NCBI GenBank assembly: GCA_964495705.1
Contig: CAZBWS010000097.1
Location: forward strand, 1 to 7,198
Reading direction: 5' to 3'
Length of the DNA: 7,198 bases
Origin: CAZBWS01 sp964495705
Lineage (GTDB): Bacteria; Pseudomonadota; Gammaproteobacteria; HTCC5015
Shown: positions 6,217 through 7,198 of the stretch, in pieces
Layout of the letters: the number at the start of each line of letters is the position of its first letter
Numbering within the stretch: the first letter of the stretch is position 1
Program-made: the position numbers and the translations under genes
The notes under the pieces: generated by a model
What the model was told of the DNA's origin: nothing
Databases searched by the model: none
Seen by the model: only the letters and a program-made list of their open reading frames with translations

Positions 6217-6474
6217 ATGAATATATCTTTAACTCCCCAGCTAGAAACTTATATTAAGCAAAAAGTAGACACGGGCATGTACCACTCAGTTAGCGAAGTA
6301 GTGAGAGAGGCCCTGAGATTGCTAGAGGACCGCGACAGCGTGAAGTCAGCAAAGCTGCAAGCCCTGCGCCAAGATGTTACTCAAGGTTTGTCGGAGCTTG
6401 AACAGGGCATGGGGCAGCCTCTTGATGTGGAGGCTATTAAGGCGCAAGCACGCAAGCGTCACACGCAGCGCTAA
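6217..6474 (+). CDS. parD: ParD-type ribbon-helix-helix antitoxin
   Basis: An 85-residue antitoxin that would bind and neutralise the ParE toxin encoded next and repress the shared promoter as a dimer. Residues 2-7 (NISLTP) form the expected DNA-binding beta strand. The two helices follow, with the family signature GMYHSVSEVVREALRLLEDRD (20-40). The C-terminal part (about 45-85) is charged and helical, ending ARKRHTQR; in this family it wraps the toxin. Length is normal for ParD (about 80-90). The stop overlaps the parE start as TAATG, the usual antitoxin-first layout that couples translation. The Shine-Dalgarno is weak (GAGG 13 bases before ATG). Nothing indicates inactivation. Confidence 0.93.
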   Translation: MNISLTPQLETYIKQKVDTGMYHSVSEVVREALRLLEDRDSVKSAKLQALRQDVTQGLSELEQGMGQPLDVEAIKAQARKRHTQR

Positions 6475-6761
6475 TGCCCCAGCTAATCATTTCGCCTAGC
6501 GCGAGCAATGACTTAATGGGTATCTGGGAATACATCGCTGATGATAACCCTGTGAATGCAGACCACTTTCTTGAACGCCTCGTAGAGAAAGCACAAAACT
6601 TGGTCGGCTTTAGCGAAATAGGCTTGTCGCGCCCTGAATTGGCAGCGGGCTTGTATAGCCGTCCTGTAGATCGTTATATGCTTTATTACCGAGTACATAA
6701 TAACAATATTGAGCTAGTGCGAGTGTTGCATGGCTCTAGAGATGTTAACCTTATTTTTTGA
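6474..6761 (+). CDS. parE: ParE/RelE-superfamily toxin
   Basis: A 95-residue toxin of the ParE group, whose studied members poison DNA gyrase, although a target cannot be read from sequence. Family marks are the N-terminal strand LIISPSASNDL, helix IWEYIADDNPVNADHFLERL (17-36), the SEIGLSRPELAAGL segment (47-60) with the conserved RPEL, strand YSRPVDRYMLYYRV (61-74), and the C-terminal IELVRVLHGSRDVN (79-92). The typical arginine and histidine positions of the last strand are present. The frame is intact and full length, so the toxin is plausibly functional. Its ATG shares one base with the parD stop. No terminator is visible between parE and the next gene, 55 bp on. Confidence 0.94.
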   Translation: MPQLIISPSASNDLMGIWEYIADDNPVNADHFLERLVEKAQNLVGFSEIGLSRPELAAGLYSRPVDRYMLYYRVHNNNIELVRVLHGSRDVNLIF

Positions 6762-6816
6762 ACGAGTTCTCATATCCCTTTGTGTGAACCAGCAACACCC
6801 CACCACAGGAACAACA

Positions 6817-7197
6817 ATGTCTAAAAGTTTCGAAACCCAAGGCGAGATCCACTCAATCGGCGCAACCACCGAATATGGCAATAACGGCTTTACCAAAAGA
6901 GAGTTTGTTATCAAAGTCACCGGAGATGATGAAAACCCCGCCTACCCCAACTACTTGCCCCTAGAGTTGATCAAGGACAAATGTGCCTTGATGGATAACT
7001 TTGCCGTAGGCGATGCAATAAAAGCACAGTTTAATCTGTCTGGGCGTTTGTGGTCGGGCAATGGCAAGCCAGAGAAGTGCTTTGTGAGCTTGCAAGCTTG
7101 GCGGGTGCAGAAGGCGGAAGGCGGCGATGACGGGATGAATCAGGAAGAGCCTAGTTATCCAGAGCCGAGTGATTTTGATGATGAGGTGCCGTTTTAG
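6817..7197 (+). CDS. DUF3127-like protein with an SSB-type C-terminal tip
   Basis: A 126-residue soluble protein that I place, from memory of the family, near DUF3127. Residues 1-98 look like a compact beta-rich fold: GEIHSIGATTEYGNNGFTKREFVI, then YPNYLPLEL, an internal helix region IKDKCALMDNFAVGD, and FNLSGRLWSGNGKPEKCFVSLQAWRV. This is compatible with an OB fold. Residues 101-118 are a flexible acidic stretch rich in G, E, P and S, and the chain ends DFDDEVPF (119-126). E. coli single-stranded DNA-binding protein ends in almost the same octapeptide, DFDDDIPF, which recruits repair and replication proteins. A role on single-stranded DNA or as a competitor for SSB partners is inferred, not shown. 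The start at 6817 has AGGA six bases upstream; an in-frame ATG at 6730 lies inside parE and lacks a ribosome site. It is complete, with the TAG stop one base before the window end. Confidence 0.88.
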   Translation: MSKSFETQGEIHSIGATTEYGNNGFTKREFVIKVTGDDENPAYPNYLPLELIKDKCALMDNFAVGDAIKAQFNLSGRLWSGNGKPEKCFVSLQAWRVQKAEGGDDGMNQEEPSYPEPSDFDDEVPF

Positions 7198-7198
7198 G

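Noticed and set aside
6730..6816. An upstream in-frame ATG for the DUF3127-like gene
   Set aside because: It lies inside parE and has no ribosome site; the ATG at 6817 follows AGGA at proper distance and begins the recognisable domain.

Overview
The window comes from a gammaproteobacterial chromosome. The evidence is a glnA - ntrB - ntrC nitrogen-regulation region in enterobacterial order, a class I glutamine synthetase of exactly 469 residues with the adenylylation tyrosine, and sigma-54/NtrC promoter sequences of the enteric type. Base composition is moderate (near 50% GC by eye). A marine Cellvibrionales-like organism would fit, but that is a guess; nothing here fixes the genus.

Minus strand, read from right to left: glnA (5808-4399), a rho-independent terminator, a FIST-domain sensory protein (4306-3167), a small PAS-domain protein without an output domain (3163-2582), then ntrB (2416-1364) and ntrC (from 1367, running off the left edge about a dozen codons before its expected end). 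The FIST-PAS pair is inserted between glnA and ntrBC, which are adjacent in enteric bacteria. FIST and PAS genes are 3 bp apart and ntrB/ntrC overlap by 4 bp, so each pair looks translationally coupled.

The nitrogen circuit can be read from the DNA. glnA has a sigma-54 promoter (5889-5904) with two NtrC-type dyads upstream (5956-5972 and 5985-6001). ntrBC has its own control region in the PAS-ntrB gap: a near-perfect NtrC dyad (2543-2559), a TATAAT -10 box 18 bp downstream of that dyad, and a further sigma-54 promoter (2457-2472) placed so that the same dyad sits near -105. This suggests that NtrC both shuts off a housekeeping promoter and activates a sigma-54 promoter of its own operon, as at E. 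coli glnAp1/glnAp2.

Plus strand, right side: a ParD/ParE-type toxin-antitoxin pair (6217-6474 and 6474-6761, sharing one base) is transcribed divergently from glnA across a 408-bp regulatory gap. It has a likely autoregulatory operator made of TTAGC/GCTAA half-sites. Fifty-five bases after parE comes a complete 126-residue DUF3127-like protein (6817-7197). Its C-terminal end, DFDDEVPF, closely resembles the protein-recruiting tip of bacterial single-stranded DNA-binding protein, which makes it the most intriguing uncharacterised gene here. No RNA gene, CRISPR array, insertion sequence or phage module was seen.
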